A DNA stretch of 33,075 bases from NCBI GenBank assembly GCA_964352225.1, contig CAYGRM010000026.1, positions 1-33,075 on the forward strand, in the 5' to 3' direction. The notes under the pieces are model-generated. The model was not told where the DNA came from. It was given only the letters and a program-made list of their open reading frames with translations, and did not search any database. Made by a program: the position numbers and the translations under genes. Position 1 is the first letter of the stretch, and each line of letters opens with the position of its first letter. Source of the DNA: CAJQQY01 sp964352225 (GTDB lineage Bacteria; Bacteroidota; Bacteroidia; Chitinophagales; Saprospiraceae). Below are positions 16,058-23,416 of this stretch, piece after piece.

Positions 16058-16435
16058 CTAGTTTTCAGGGTATCCTTTGCTTACCCAACATTCTACTAAT
16101 TCGAACTCTTCTGGAGAAAGCATATCTCCCTCTGGCATATCCATAATATCAATAACTCGTTTTTTAAAAAAATTATCATTTAGATAAAAGGACATTTTGG
16201 AATAATCAGTCATATCTCCAAATACAGAATTTGAGCCATGACAACCAACAAATGCACATGAATTATCAATAATTGGCTTGATTTGATCATCATAGGTCAC
16301 TTGAAGACTATCACAGGTAGGATTACTTATGGTATCAGGATCTTGAAGTTTATCATTGCTACAAGAGGATTGGCTTAGTTGAATTAAAAATAGACTAGTG
16401 ATAAATAATAAGGAAAATAGATTGATTTTTTTCAT
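16058..16435 (-). CDS. Small c-type cytochrome lipoprotein (CX4CH)
   Basis: A 125-residue protein. The N-terminus is a signal peptide with the lipobox-like QSSC. A YDDQIKPIIDNSCAFVGCHGSNS block follows, giving one heme motif of the CX4CH type, as in planctomycete-cytochrome-like domains of Bacteroidota. MPEGDMLSPEEFELVECWVSKGYPEN closes the domain; the downstream Met residues (MDMPEGDM) could supply the distal ligand. Predicted to be a lipid-anchored electron carrier facing the periplasm or the surface. It is first in the run with DUF5777 and the diheme cytochrome. A 9-bp dyad lies about 50 nt upstream. Confidence 0.8.
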   Translation of the reverse strand: MKKINLFSLLFITSLFLIQLSQSSCSNDKLQDPDTISNPTCDSLQVTYDDQIKPIIDNSCAFVGCHGSNSVFGDMTDYSKMSFYLNDNFFKKRVIDIMDMPEGDMLSPEEFELVECWVSKGYPEN

Positions 16436-16485
16436 AGAAATAACTGAGTTTAAAAATGTAGGATAAAGAGCAATGTAAAAGTAAA

Positions 16486-16507
16486 AATCTAATTCAAAAA
16501 TTAGATT
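16486..16507. promoter_or_regulatory. 9-bp dyad upstream of the cytochrome operon
   Basis: AATCTAATT-CAAA-AATTAGATT, a perfect inverted repeat 51 nt upstream of the small cytochrome ATG (minus strand). It is a candidate operator or a hairpin in the leader. The rest of the 316-nt gap 16436-16751 holds no gene. Confidence 0.45.
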
Positions 16508-16669
16508 GATTTTTAATAACTTATTTTAAAACAATAGAAACAGAAAAAGGATGCGTGATATTTATACTGAATTTGTTATTTGTCAACTAATAAGTGATTA
16601 ATGTTGTTATCAATACGACGTTGAACGAATTTCGAAATCAGAATGTCATAATTAATCATAAAAAAGCGT

Positions 16670-16677
16670 TATTTTTG
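16670..16677 (+). promoter_or_regulatory. TAnnTTTG box upstream of bacilliredoxin gene
   Basis: TATTTTTG fits the Bacteroidota -7 consensus TAnnTTTG. The predicted transcript would start near 16684, about 68 nt before the ATG at 16752. No clear -33 TTTG is seen, so this is only a candidate. Confidence 0.35.
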
Positions 16678-16751
16678 CCAACCAATTTACATATTGGGAG
16701 ATCAAATAAGATCGTTTTTGAAATAAAATTTAATCAATAAAATAGAATAAT

Positions 16752-17165
16752 ATGTATCCACCAGATTTAGTAGCTCCAATGCACAAAGATTTGACTGACC
16801 ATGGTTTTCAAGGTTTACACACGGTTGAAGCTGTTGATGAATTTATCAATAATATGGAAGGGACAGCACTTGTAGTTGTCAATTCAGTTTGCGGATGTGC
16901 TGCAGCTATGGCTCGCCCAGGTGCGAAGTTAGCTATGCAAAATGATAAAAAACCTGCTCAATCAGCTACAGTTTTTGCTGGAGTAGATCGAGAAGCAACG
17001 GAGAAAATGAGAGAATATTTATTACCATATCCTCCGTCTTCACCAGCAATTGCAGTTTTTCAAGATGGAAAAGTAGTCCATATGTTAGAGCGTCATCACA
17101 TTGAAGGACGACCTGCTGAAATGATTGCAGCTAATTTAAAAATGGCTTTTGATAAGTATTGCTAG
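16752..17165 (+). CDS. BrxA/BrxB family bacilliredoxin
   Basis: A 137-residue thioredoxin-fold protein, full length for the YphP/YqiW (DUF1094) family. It begins MYPPDLVAPMHKDLTDHGF, has the active site NSVCGCAAAMARPG with Cys47 and Cys49 (CGC), and contains FAGVDREATEKMREYL and PSSPAIAVFQDGKVVHMLERHHIEG. In Firmicutes such proteins remove bacillithiol from S-thiolated proteins; whether this organism makes bacillithiol cannot be judged here. It is convergent with pdxH. Confidence 0.92.
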   Translation: MYPPDLVAPMHKDLTDHGFQGLHTVEAVDEFINNMEGTALVVVNSVCGCAAAMARPGAKLAMQNDKKPAQSATVFAGVDREATEKMREYLLPYPPSSPAIAVFQDGKVVHMLERHHIEGRPAEMIAANLKMAFDKYC

Positions 17166-17170
17166 CAGCA

Positions 17171-17308
17171 CGTGGTGGTCTGCTTTAGCTGACCTAAGAA
17201 AAGGAGCACAGCGACTGCAACAAAAGCAAGGACAATAAAAAAAATCCAAGGGAATTAATTTCTCTTGGATTTTTTTATTTTTTAGGTCAGCTAAAGTAGA
17301 CCACCACG
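17171..17308. repeat. 27-bp inverted repeat enclosing a terminator
   Basis: The arms at 17171-17197 and 17282-17308 are inverted copies matching at 26 of 27 positions; the exception is a G-T wobble. They start 6 nt after the bacilliredoxin stop and end 2 nt before the pdxH stop. Between them lies a complete intrinsic terminator. The whole 138-nt unit may be a MITE-like insertion or an extended convergent terminator. No target-site duplication is visible. Confidence 0.8.
17238..17276. terminator. Bidirectional terminator between brx and pdxH
   Basis: An A-run plus ATCCAAG (17238-17250) pairs with CTTGGAT plus a T-run (17264-17276). The 13-nt loop can add a GA/TC pairing. It is nested inside the 27-bp inverted repeat. 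Confidence 0.92.
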
Positions 17309-17309
17309 A

Positions 17310-17960
17310 TTAAGGTGCTAATCTTTCCATTTTCCATTTCCCTTTCTTTGTCAATTTATATCGAATCCGATCATGTAATCGACTTCTCCGTCCTTGCCAA
17401 AATTCAATAGTAACTGGTTGTACGATATATCCACCCCAATGTGGAGGACAAGGAAGCACTTCCGCATCTTTATATTTTTTTTCTAAATCTTTCATGCTGT
17501 CTTCCAGGACTTTTCGATTTTTGATCACCTCACTTTGCGAGGAAACCCAAGCTCCCATTTGACTTTTCTTCGGACGACCTTGAAAATATTTTTCCGAGGT
17601 TTTTCTACTTACTTTTTCGACTATTCCTTCAATTCGGACTTGTCTTTCCAATTCCAACCAAACAAAAGTTAAAGCGACATTTTTGTTTTTAGCCATATCC
17701 TTTCCTTTGTCACTTGTATAATTAGTATAAAAGGTAAAACCCTTTTTATCCAGACCTTTTAGTAAAACAATTCGTCCAGCAGGAAGTCCATCTGGATTAA
17801 CTGTAGAAAGAGTCATTGCATTCGGTTCTGGAACTTCACTTTTAAGTGCTTCTTCCAGCCAGACCTTAAATTGTTTGATTGGATTTTTTGAAACATCGGA
17901 AATATCTAATTCTTTTTTTGAATAATCTTCACGAAGACCTGCTAATTTTTTACTATCCAT
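17310..17960 (-). CDS. pdxH: Pyridoxamine 5'-phosphate oxidase
   Basis: A 216-residue FMN enzyme of normal length. Motifs: NAMTLSTVNPDGLPAGRIVLLKG and GFTFYTNYTSDKGKD (FMN and substrate contacts), WLELERQVRIEGIVEKVS, SQMGAWVSSQS, and the C-terminal WQGRRSRLHDRIRY signature followed by ERLAP. It oxidises pyridoxine/pyridoxamine 5'-phosphate to pyridoxal 5'-phosphate in the vitamin B6 salvage pathway. Monocistronic and convergent with the bacilliredoxin gene. Confidence 0.96.
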   Translation of the reverse strand: MDSKKLAGLREDYSKKELDISDVSKNPIKQFKVWLEEALKSEVPEPNAMTLSTVNPDGLPAGRIVLLKGLDKKGFTFYTNYTSDKGKDMAKNKNVALTFVWLELERQVRIEGIVEKVSRKTSEKYFQGRPKKSQMGAWVSSQSEVIKNRKVLEDSMKDLEKKYKDAEVLPCPPHWGGYIVQPVTIEFWQGRRSRLHDRIRYKLTKKGKWKMERLAP

Positions 17961-18620
17961 ATTCTAAATCTTTAGTCATTTTATTGATAAAAGTACGAGA
18001 TTGTGTCACTCGAAGGTAACAATTAAACTCCTGTCAAGTTTTGATTTTTTGAAAAAAATCAATGATTTTTATCATTTTACTTATTGTTATATTTTTTAAT
18101 ATGAAAATTAAAAGTGTCACATCAGACTAGTTCTAAAACACATAGTTTTTTATTTAAATATGAGGGGTGGTTTTAATTTTTTTTCTAAAAAAATTGTATA
18201 AAAAAGGTATTAAAAACCAATTATTTTTTGTCACCAAAAATTAAAGAAAAGGAGAAATATAATTTTTCTAAAAAAAATAAAACAGGCTAGGGGTCAATAG
18301 CATCAAGACATTTTGAAAAATGTAAAAAAAGCAAATATGTTTTTTTGAGTAGTTACAAAACTTGGCTTCAGAGTATTGCATTTGAGTTGAAATACTTGAC
18401 TTCATTCTGGTTATGCCCCTATATTTGAATCATCGAAACGAACTTACAATTTTTTCCTCCCACCAAAATTTTTCAGGTTAATAATCTCATGCTTTTTTTA
18501 CCCCCATTTTTTTGACAACGAATCTTACAATTTTATAAATTTCCCCAAACTTACATTTCCCTCGATAACTAGTACAATTTTTTTCCAAAAACCATCCCCC
18601 AGATAAAAGTCCCAACGTCC
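17961..18620. other. 660-bp non-coding region upstream of the surface protein gene
   Basis: No ORF of note and no recognisable RNA gene. The sequence is AT-rich with long T and A tracts. Near the surface-protein start four imperfect copies of a TTACAATTTT/TTCC block occur (about 18443, 18524, 18550 and 18572), with C-runs (five C at 18501). TGTCAC occurs three times (about 18004, 18115, 18225). It probably holds the promoters of pdxH and of the surface protein, but none can be placed with confidence. Confidence 0.5.
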
Positions 18621-21600
18621 ATGAATATTTTTACACGCCCAGTAGTTAAACTTACTTTCGTATTTATATTCCTTTCTCATTTTGCATTCTCAGCAAACAT
18701 AGCTATCATCGAAAGTACTTCCTTTCATCCACTTCAACAGATGGACATTAAATGGTCAAACCTGGCCACAGCATTGGGACACACGACCACTATCCTTTCT
18801 CAAACATCTTTAGACGATGTAAATAATTTATCTGGTTACGATGTTTTAATTCTTTCTAACGGTTTAATCCAATTGACAGCAACCCGCGAAGAAGTGCTTC
18901 ACCAATTTGTCGCTCAAGGTGGCAATGCTTATATCCAAGCAGAATATCAAGCTACACAACCTGGTAGCGAAGCATTTGAATATGTAGTGAATCAATTAGG
19001 AGAAACATTTAGTTGGATTGGAGAATCAAATGGAAGTTTAGCTCCAATGAATATTTTTGGAGAATTGGCAGAAGGAGACTCACCTGTAAATACTATCGAT
19101 CACTTTTGGTATGGAGTTTACGGAGTAGGTGGGGCTAATATTACTCCTTTTTTAGAAAAAAATAACAAACACTACGGTTTTACTTTTTGCTCAACAAATC
19201 CTTCTCACGGAAAAATAGTAACCACTTCTGATCAAGATTGGATTCGACTCGACTACTCACCTGAGTTGACACAAAATATTATTCAATTCTTAACGAATCC
19301 TGGCTCTTTAGTCATCCCATCTATTTTCGTCAGCGTATCAAGTGACGAACCTTGCGAAAATGAACCAATTACCTTCACAGCTAATATTGGAACAACAAAT
19401 GCTACTGTTCAATTCCAATGGTTAGTTAATGGAAATCCTATCTCTGGAGCCACAGATGCAAGTTATACTGCTCTATTTAATGATGGAGATCTAGTAAATT
19501 GCGAAATTATTTTTTCAGATAATTGTGCTTCACAAATGGTGTCGACTCCGCCATTAGAAGTTATCATTATCTTTCCTTTAACAAACACACCAGTACTTAA
19601 CATTACTACTGCAAACACCACTATCTGCTCGATTGAAACAGTAACTGCCATGGCCTTGGCTACTGGACTTCAAGGATTAACAAATGTCTCTTACCAATGG
19701 ACATTAAACAATCAGGTTATTCCTGGTGCAACAAACACTACCATTTCAATAAACACTTTAAATGATGGAGATGTATTACTTTGCTTTGTTAGCTATGCAG
19801 ACCTTTGCAATGGTAGCAACCAAATAGCATCTAATGATCTTACCTTTACTGTCAATGCTTTTACCACACCTTCAATTTCAATTACATCTGACTTTACCAA
19901 TATATGCGCCGGTGAAGCAATCACTTTTACAACAAACACCACTCAGGTAGGAGCTAATCCAACATTTCAATGGATGATTGACGGATTAAATGTAGGAACA
20001 AACACTTCAACCTTTAGTACTTCAAATCTTTCCGATGCACAAACGGTAACTTGTATGGTTACTAGTAGCGATGTTTGTGCAAGCATTCCAACAGCTACTT
20101 CAAATTCAATCTCAGTCAATGTAAATTCACCTGTGACTCCTGAATTAAATGTTCAAGCTGACCAAACGAACATTTGTGATGGCGAAGCAGTTACCTTCAC
20201 CGCAATCGGAACTAACCTTGGTTCTGCTGCTCAGTACGAATGGTTCATTGATGGAACAACGACAGGCTTAATCAACACTACTTTTACAACAAACAACTTG
20301 ACAAACGGACAATCCGTAACTTGCCAAGCAGTAACTTCTGAAACGTGCGTAACTACAAACACAATTACTAGCGCACCGATCCAAATCGAAGTTATTACAA
20401 TTCAAAATCCAACCATCACCATCACTTCTGATGCAACTTCAGTTTGCTCAGGTAGCGCTGTAAACTTTATAGCTACAGGCGAAAATCTAGGCTCTAACCC
20501 ACAGTATCAATGGTTGGTAAACGGGACAATAACAGGAAACACTACAAACACTTATAACACTACTTTTACAACAGAACAAACAATTAGCTGTATCGTTACA
20601 GCGACTAACAATTGCTCAGGAGCATTGACTGCTAACTCTAATGAAATCGAAATTACACTTGGAAATCTTTTAGTTGAATTAATGGAAGTTCAACCTGAAA
20701 CTTGTGATAATTCCAATGGTATCATCGAACTTCAAGCAACTGGCGGATTTGGTCCATACACTTTTAATTGGGACAACAACACTACAAACACGAACACACT
20801 TAATAATCTTTCCGCTGGCGACTATTCAGTTGTCGTATCAGATGTGAATGGCTGCTCTGCTGAACTCGAAATCAATATTCCTTACATTGCTACTCCGGAA
20901 ATTGAAAATCTTGAAGCAACTCACATCAACTGCACAAACCTCGGAGGAACGGCTAAGGTTACCATGAATGATCCAAGCTCGTTTTATTCTTACACTTGGA
21001 AAAATGCTGATCATGAAACTATTGCTCACTCTGACGAAGTAAAAAATCTTCCTGAAGGTTTATATTATGTCGAAGTAACTGATGCTTATGGATGCACAGT
21101 TTCTGAGGAAGTTTATATTGAAGCTGAGGCTCCAATTTTGGTTGAAATTTTAGAACCAACTATTATCGAGCTAGGTGAGGAATATAGACTTCAAGTAGTA
21201 ACAAATTATCCAAACGCTACATTCACTTGGGAAGCTGATGAATCGCTTTCTTGTACAGACTGTATGACTCCAACTGTTTTACCAACACAAACAACTACCT
21301 ATTTTTTGACGGTTACTACTGCAGAGGGATGTTCTGTCAAGGCTCATGTGACGATCCAGGTAGAAAAACCACGACACGTTTTTGTACCAAATGCATTCAC
21401 CCCAAACAACGATGGCAACAACGATACCTTCACAATCTACGGAGGAGATGATGTTGCCAAAATTAAAAATTTTCAAGTATTTGATCGTTGGGGAGCTGTA
21501 GTGTTTTCTAATGCCGATTTTCAGGCAAATGATGAAACACAAGGTTGGAATGGAAAAATTAGCGATAAAAAAAATACAGGAAATGTATTTATTTATTTTG

Positions 21601-21665
21601 CAGAAATCGAATTCATTGATGGTCGCGTCGAAATCTACAAGGGCGACGTGACAGCTATCCGATAA
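18621..21665 (+). CDS. Large surface protein with Ig-like repeats and type IX sorting domain
   Basis: A 1014-residue secreted protein. A signal peptide (ending near AFSA) is followed by a 200-residue alpha/beta domain resembling DUF4350/glutamine-amidotransferase-like folds (NIAIIESTSFHPLQQ...YDVLILSNG). Five tandem Ig/PKD-like repeats of about 85-95 residues run from about 230 to 680; each has a Cys-x-GEAVTFTA-type strand, a QW.(V/I)(N/D)G strand and a second Cys before the end. Two SprB-like repeats follow (about 685-840; GGFGPYTFNW, LSAGDYSVVVSDVNGC). The C-terminus (about 919-1014) is the gliding-motility-associated CHU_C domain (VPNAFTPNNDGNNDTF, YKGDV), which directs export by the type IX system. 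Likely an adhesin or matrix protein. It is monocistronic in a large non-coding setting. Confidence 0.9.
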   Translation: MNIFTRPVVKLTFVFIFLSHFAFSANIAIIESTSFHPLQQMDIKWSNLATALGHTTTILSQTSLDDVNNLSGYDVLILSNGLIQLTATREEVLHQFVAQGGNAYIQAEYQATQPGSEAFEYVVNQLGETFSWIGESNGSLAPMNIFGELAEGDSPVNTIDHFWYGVYGVGGANITPFLEKNNKHYGFTFCSTNPSHGKIVTTSDQDWIRLDYSPELTQNIIQFLTNPGSLVIPSIFVSVSSDEPCENEPITFTANIGTTNATVQFQWLVNGNPISGATDASYTALFNDGDLVNCEIIFSDNCASQMVSTPPLEVIIIFPLTNTPVLNITTANTTICSIETVTAMALATGLQGLTNVSYQWTLNNQVIPGATNTTISINTLNDGDVLLCFVSYADLCNGSNQIASNDLTFTVNAFTTPSISITSDFTNICAGEAITFTTNTTQVGANPTFQWMIDGLNVGTNTSTFSTSNLSDAQTVTCMVTSSDVCASIPTATSNSISVNVNSPVTPELNVQADQTNICDGEAVTFTAIGTNLGSAAQYEWFIDGTTTGLINTTFTTNNLTNGQSVTCQAVTSETCVTTNTITSAPIQIEVITIQNPTITITSDATSVCSGSAVNFIATGENLGSNPQYQWLVNGTITGNTTNTYNTTFTTEQTISCIVTATNNCSGALTANSNEIEITLGNLLVELMEVQPETCDNSNGIIELQATGGFGPYTFNWDNNTTNTNTLNNLSAGDYSVVVSDVNGCSAELEINIPYIATPEIENLEATHINCTNLGGTAKVTMNDPSSFYSYTWKNADHETIAHSDEVKNLPEGLYYVEVTDAYGCTVSEEVYIEAEAPILVEILEPTIIELGEEYRLQVVTNYPNATFTWEADESLSCTDCMTPTVLPTQTTTYFLTVTTAEGCSVKAHVTIQVEKPRHVFVPNAFTPNNDGNNDTFTIYGGDDVAKIKNFQVFDRWGAVVFSNADFQANDETQGWNGKISDKKNTGNVFIYFAEIEFIDGRVEIYKGDVTAIR

Positions 21666-21765
21666 AAAACTTTTATTTTTTTTGGAAAATTTCGAAAGGT
21701 TGAAAAATTGCAGATGCAGTTTTTTGACCTTTTCACTTTGTAAGGTGAGCTGTAAGCGAAGTTTT

Positions 21766-21775
21766 NNNNNNNNNN
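21766..21775. other. Assembly gap (10 N)
   Basis: Ten unknown bases directly before copy A of the duplicated hairpin element. The length is probably a placeholder, as at 2587. A repeat next to a gap suggests the assembler could not resolve this place. Confidence 0.95.
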
Positions 21776-21786
21776 AAAAAAAAAGA

Positions 21787-21857
21787 CCCTGTCAATTAGC
21801 ATTGACAGGGACAAAACAAAAAACAAACACTATGAACAAACACTTATCTTTAAAATT
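21787..21857. repeat. Hairpin-plus-conserved-tail element, copy A
   Basis: A 10-bp stem, CCCTGTCAAT / ATTGACAGGG (21787-21810, loop TAGC), is followed by a 34-nt tail (21811-21844) matching copy B at 33 of 34 positions. On the minus strand the hairpin is followed by a long T-run, so it is a good intrinsic terminator there. On the plus strand the tail contains an ATG (21832) opening a 24-codon frame that starts MNKHLSLKF. Confidence 0.75.
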
Positions 21858-21863
21858 CCCGAA

Positions 21864-21884
21864 GCCTGTCTACCGACTAGGCAG
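21864..21884. repeat. GCCTGTC...TAGGCAG palindromic element
   Basis: CTGTCTA-CCGAC-TAGGCAG forms a 7-bp stem with one wobble pair. It is GC-rich in an AT-rich region and interrupts the MNKHLSLKF frame of copy A. It resembles the element at 16010. Confidence 0.4.
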
Positions 21885-22285
21885 AGAATTTATTTATCTT
21901 TTTTGAGACCGAAGAGGAAATAACTCTTCGTAGTAAAATTTAATTTTTTAGATACATTAGCCACTTGTCACTCTCCGTCTAAATCTGCTAGGAGTTGAAG
22001 TTGGAATAAATTGTTTTCCAATATTTATTTTTCAGAAATCACTAAATAGTTTTTTGAAAAATACTTTTATAAAAAATGAAAAAAGGGAGAAATTCAGTTT
22101 AGTTTTTTTTGTAAAAGCATTGTTATGGAATTTATGCTTTTTTAAAATAGAACTAAAATAAAAGGGGTAAAACGTTGATAATCAATTAATTGTGGGAGTA
22201 AATATTGATTGCTGACTCTATTATCTATATTGCAAATTGGATGCCAAAAGTACCATGTTTAGGGTAGTTTTAAAAATAAAAAAAT

Positions 22286-22352
22286 CCCCTCGATGTTTCG
22301 AGGGGACAAAACAAAAAACAAAAACTATGAACAAACACTCACCCTAAAATTA
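22286..22352. repeat. Hairpin-plus-conserved-tail element, copy B
   Basis: The stem CCCCTCGA / TCGAGGGG (22286-22305, loop TGTT) has a sequence unrelated to copy A, but the tail (22306-22339) is nearly identical and the ATG (22327) sits at the same 21-nt distance from the stem. A T-run follows on the minus strand, where it can serve as terminator for the gene ending at 22450. The plus-strand frame is only MNKHSP. Confidence 0.75.
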
Positions 22353-22449
22353 ATTAGGAAGATATATTTAAAACGCTATTTCAAAATTTAGGTTACAGGC
22401 CTTAATGACTTTTTCTTTTAAAAATCATTTTAATAATTGCCTGTAAGAT

Positions 22450-23256
22450 TTACTTCATCCATTTAGGTAATTCGTCTCCACTTTCTCCTTTAAAACTTAC
22501 TTTTCCATTAATTACTTCGAAACTCCAAGTATGCCTTTTTTTACATCCTGAAATACAACCATCAAATTTGATGATGTAATTAATTTCCCAACCATTGGAT
22601 AGTTTTTTTATTTCTATATCATTTCCATCGCCGTTTGGTTCCATCATATCAACAAGTGTTACACTTTCTACAGTTGATAAATCTTTTGCCAAAGGAGCAA
22701 TATTTATTGATTCTTCTGTACGCATATTGAATGAAAAATGTTCTTCATCCCATTCTACATGTCGGTCTATTTTTAATTTAAATTTTTCACTTAATTCATT
22801 GATCTTATCATTATCCGTCACGTCATCACCTAATCTAAGTGGTGTCGCCCAAGTCGCATCTCTTTTATAAATCACAACTAAACGATCTACGGTCGGAGTT
22901 GGGAAAGTATGCAACTTATGTTGAGTAGTTACAATCTTAGCTTCTGGTAATCCACTTGTGTGGATTGCAATCAAACTTGAATAGATAGACTCTACCATTT
23001 CTTTAGGTACTTCAGCATCTAAATTTTCGAAACCATTACCATTAGCAAGTTGACGCAAAGCTAATCTAGTCGCATCTTTTTTGTATTGATTTTTTTGATG
23101 GTTGGATAGTCTTACTTCTGAAGCGTTTGGATCTCCTGTATGGTCATTGCCAAAGGCTAGCATCGAACTGCTCCCGGTGAGGCTCAAAAAACAAACCATT
23201 GCTAACCAAAGCAATTGTTGTTTTACAGTCTTTTTTTGATGATTGTTGGCTTCCAT
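22450..23256 (-). CDS. Secreted protein of unknown function
   Basis: A 268-residue protein I do not recognise. A basic N-terminus (NNHQKKTVKQQ) and a hydrophobic segment (LLWLAMVCFLSLTGSSSMLAF) form a signal peptide with cleavage probably near residue 35. The mature part is mixed alpha/beta. Near the C-terminus FDGCISGCKKRHTWSFEVING holds a Cys pair likely to form a disulfide. It lacks a CHU_C or other sorting domain, so it is probably periplasmic. It has no partner on the same strand within 150 nt. Copy B of the hairpin element lies 145 nt downstream and could be its terminator. Confidence 0.7.
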   Translation of the reverse strand: MEANNHQKKTVKQQLLWLAMVCFLSLTGSSSMLAFGNDHTGDPNASEVRLSNHQKNQYKKDATRLALRQLANGNGFENLDAEVPKEMVESIYSSLIAIHTSGLPEAKIVTTQHKLHTFPTPTVDRLVVIYKRDATWATPLRLGDDVTDNDKINELSEKFKLKIDRHVEWDEEHFSFNMRTEESINIAPLAKDLSTVESVTLVDMMEPNGDGNDIEIKKLSNGWEINYIIKFDGCISGCKKRHTWSFEVINGKVSFKGESGDELPKWMK

Positions 23257-23416
23257 ATTAAAGTGAATTTGAAATTCTTAGTTTAGTTTTTTAGTTATGC
23301 AAAGCATATACCAACTTGAAGGAGAATTTCAGAAAAGAAACCAAAATTGTGACTACTTTTTATTTAAAATAAAAAAAGTTTTAATATGTAAAGCTAGGAG
23401 TTTATTGAGGATATGA

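Larger units (their letters stand above)
21666..22449. other. 784-bp region without a conventional gene
   Basis: It holds an assembly gap (21766-21775), two copies of a hairpin-plus-tail element (21787 and 22286), a short GC-rich palindrome (21864) and a hairpin GAAGAG-N7-CTCTTC near 21912. The only small reading frames are those starting MNKH inside the repeats. Between the two copies I see only AT-rich sequence. Confidence 0.6.

Noticed and set aside
21682..21906. 74-codon plus-strand frame running through the N gap
   Set aside because: It crosses ten unknown bases and has no coding character; only its MNKH part is notable, and that belongs to the duplicated element.
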